From NCBI GenBank assembly GCA_030062745.1, contig CP099846.1:8615432-8679431 (forward strand): a stretch of DNA of 64,000 bases, read 5' to 3'. This document shows, piece after piece, positions 62,576-64,000 of the stretch. The first letter of the stretch is position 1; each line of letters starts with the position of its first letter. The DNA comes from Capitulum mitella. Its lineage: Eukaryota; Arthropoda; Thecostraca; Pollicipedomorpha; Pollicipedidae. A program made the translations under genes and the position numbers. The notes under the pieces are model-generated. The model saw only the letters and a program-made list of their open reading frames with translations, was not told the origin of the DNA and did not search any database.

Positions 62576-64000
62576 CGGTTCTCCACAAAAGTAGTCGTAG
62601 GTATTAGGCTCTTTGACAACACGGAGCGTATTTCCTGAACCGTGGGGAATACATCGTCACAAGAACGCAGCATGGTAGGTCACAATGCTTCGCATCATTC
62701 TTTAAAGATGCGCTCATCTGCATTGTCTCAGTCCTGCTAAATTTTCCAAAATAGAGGTTTTTGCTTCATTCGCCAGAGCTTTCACCGCCCCTGCTGGGTG
62801 CGTCCCTGCCAGGTACGACCCTTTGCTGACAGCTGGCCGGTTGTATCGGCAGCATGTTTAGAGGCTGCCTTTCGTAGTGGATTTGGCAGCTGTTAACACG
62901 TCGACCAATGAGCGGATGTGTTTCTTGCGCCATGAGAGAGAGGAGAGGACCAACGTGCATTATCATAATGCATTTCCACAATGCATTATTATGCATTATG
63001 GTATTATCGTTTAATCTGAAAGGAGTAATACGGAATCGCGAGTTCGCGTCCATGGATAACCGTTTTGTTTCTTGCTTCTCTATTTTCATTTCTAAGCACA
63101 TGGGTTGCATGGGATCATTGGGGTGCACACTTTGTGGTTCATACTGGAAACACGCCGAAACGTGCATTGCACAGCGTGATGATATCAAGCGATTGGAAAT
63201 GTTTCATCAGTTATAAATGGTAATGTCTGTCTTGGGTTAGGACTGAGGTGTAATGCCCATCCCAACCTAACCCGGCATAGTCGGTGATATCTTCAATTAA
63301 GATGTCATTCAACGGCATTTAGGCTCCGTCGGGGGAGACAGAGCACTAATTCCCTGTAGGCCGTGAAAAACATTAAACTCCCGTCTTGCGAAATGTTCCT
63401 AGAGTTAAAAATGCTGGACACACCCGACATCTATTTTGATATTACTTTATGTGTAATTATGCTTGATAAACAACTTGTATTTATGTTTTTCACATGCGCA
63501 GTGAAGGGCCTCTGAAAATTACACGCATTGGAGGAAAGGTGCAAAATTCTTCACCTCCTCTCCACCCCTAACCTCAGCAACCAGCTAGTGACACGAAACT
63601 TTCAGGCTGAGCAGAAGACTGTGAGCAACAACATTTATCCAGATTTCGTGGCCCTAACGTAACACCTTTGAAGCCAGATGGGGTCAAATGTTCCAAATTT
63701 CATCAGTTTGGCAGCTTTTGTAACTTTCACCCGGATAATTACCGTAGTGATCGAAAGTATGCCAAAATCAAACTTATCCCGATTTCAAGGGTAATCCACG
63801 ATGGTTAACAAAGAGGACACATTTAACTTCAGATCGCTTGTGTATCACCTAATATCGCCGCTAGTCACACATAGCGGGAGGAGGGGGGGGGGGGCAAGAT
63901 CGGCTGATTATGCCGCTCTACGGTTTACTTTATGGGGCCATATCTCCAAAAATGTCTGTCTGATTTCTCACCGTTTTATTTCCGTTCTTGACGATACACT

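Larger units (their letters stand above)
59576..64000. other. SUR-like intron to the right edge
   Basis: No exon matching the next SUR segment was found. Contains a degenerate MITE copy (60,144 onward), a hAT-like left end at 61,018, a 31-bp degenerate array (62,076-62,245) and a 25-bp CACGTGA repeat (62,517-62,575). The last 900 bases show nothing recognisable except a G-run near 63,880. Confidence 0.45.

Noticed and set aside
1..64000. CRISPR arrays, operons, bacterial promoters or terminators
   Set aside because: The tandem arrays have no unique spacers, genes are intron-split, and the sequence is clearly animal nuclear DNA.

Overview
The window is nuclear DNA from an invertebrate animal. 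Coding sequence is split into short exons with GT-AG introns, and two conserved metazoan genes can be assembled by hand. It is CpG-rich, with GC-rich islands, many minisatellites, microsatellites, short inverted-repeat transposons and a tRNA-derived SINE. An arthropod, perhaps a crustacean, is my guess from overall character only. Nothing bacterial, viral or organellar was seen.

Gene 1 (3,511-33,602, plus strand, with a probable 3' UTR to about 34.77 kb) is a PCTAIRE-class cyclin-dependent kinase, orthologous to the CDK16/17/18 group. Seven common exons (26,353-33,602) join in phase. Two alternative 5' ends both finish in phase 1 and can splice to the exon at 26,353: a two-exon start at 3,523-4,122 and a single-exon start in a CpG island at 11,326-11,470. 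The predicted proteins are 496 and 477 residues and are intact. The 22-kb first intron is full of repeats.

Gene 2 (46,545 to beyond the right edge, plus strand) is the 5' part of an ABCC transporter that best fits the sulfonylurea receptor (ABCC8/9, SUR), the regulatory subunit of KATP channels. Five coding exons (390 residues) give TMD0, the L0 linker and the start of TMD1. A CpG-rich segment ending in a strong donor at 40,021 may be its untranslated first exon. No further SUR exon was recognised in 59,271-64,000.

The most unusual structure is in the SUR gene. The 3' splice site and start of exon 4 lie at the end of a three-copy, 65-bp tandem array, and both upstream copies would give an early stop if used. 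The 5' splice site and end of exon 5 begin a 33-bp tandem array, whose second and third donors would add 11 or 22 in-frame residues.

Mobile elements supported by ends and target duplications are a 1,138-bp TTAA-flanked piggyBac-like element at 6,224-7,361 and three hAT-like elements at 47,868-48,011, 48,362-48,481 and 55,016-55,456. The last is nested in a tandem array. A SINE family is present in at least two copies plus a related tail. The segment 1,208-3,484 has almost no CpG, in sharp contrast to the rest. The two genes act in separate pathways (cyclin Y-type kinase signalling and KATP channel regulation), and their head-to-tail order implies no shared function.
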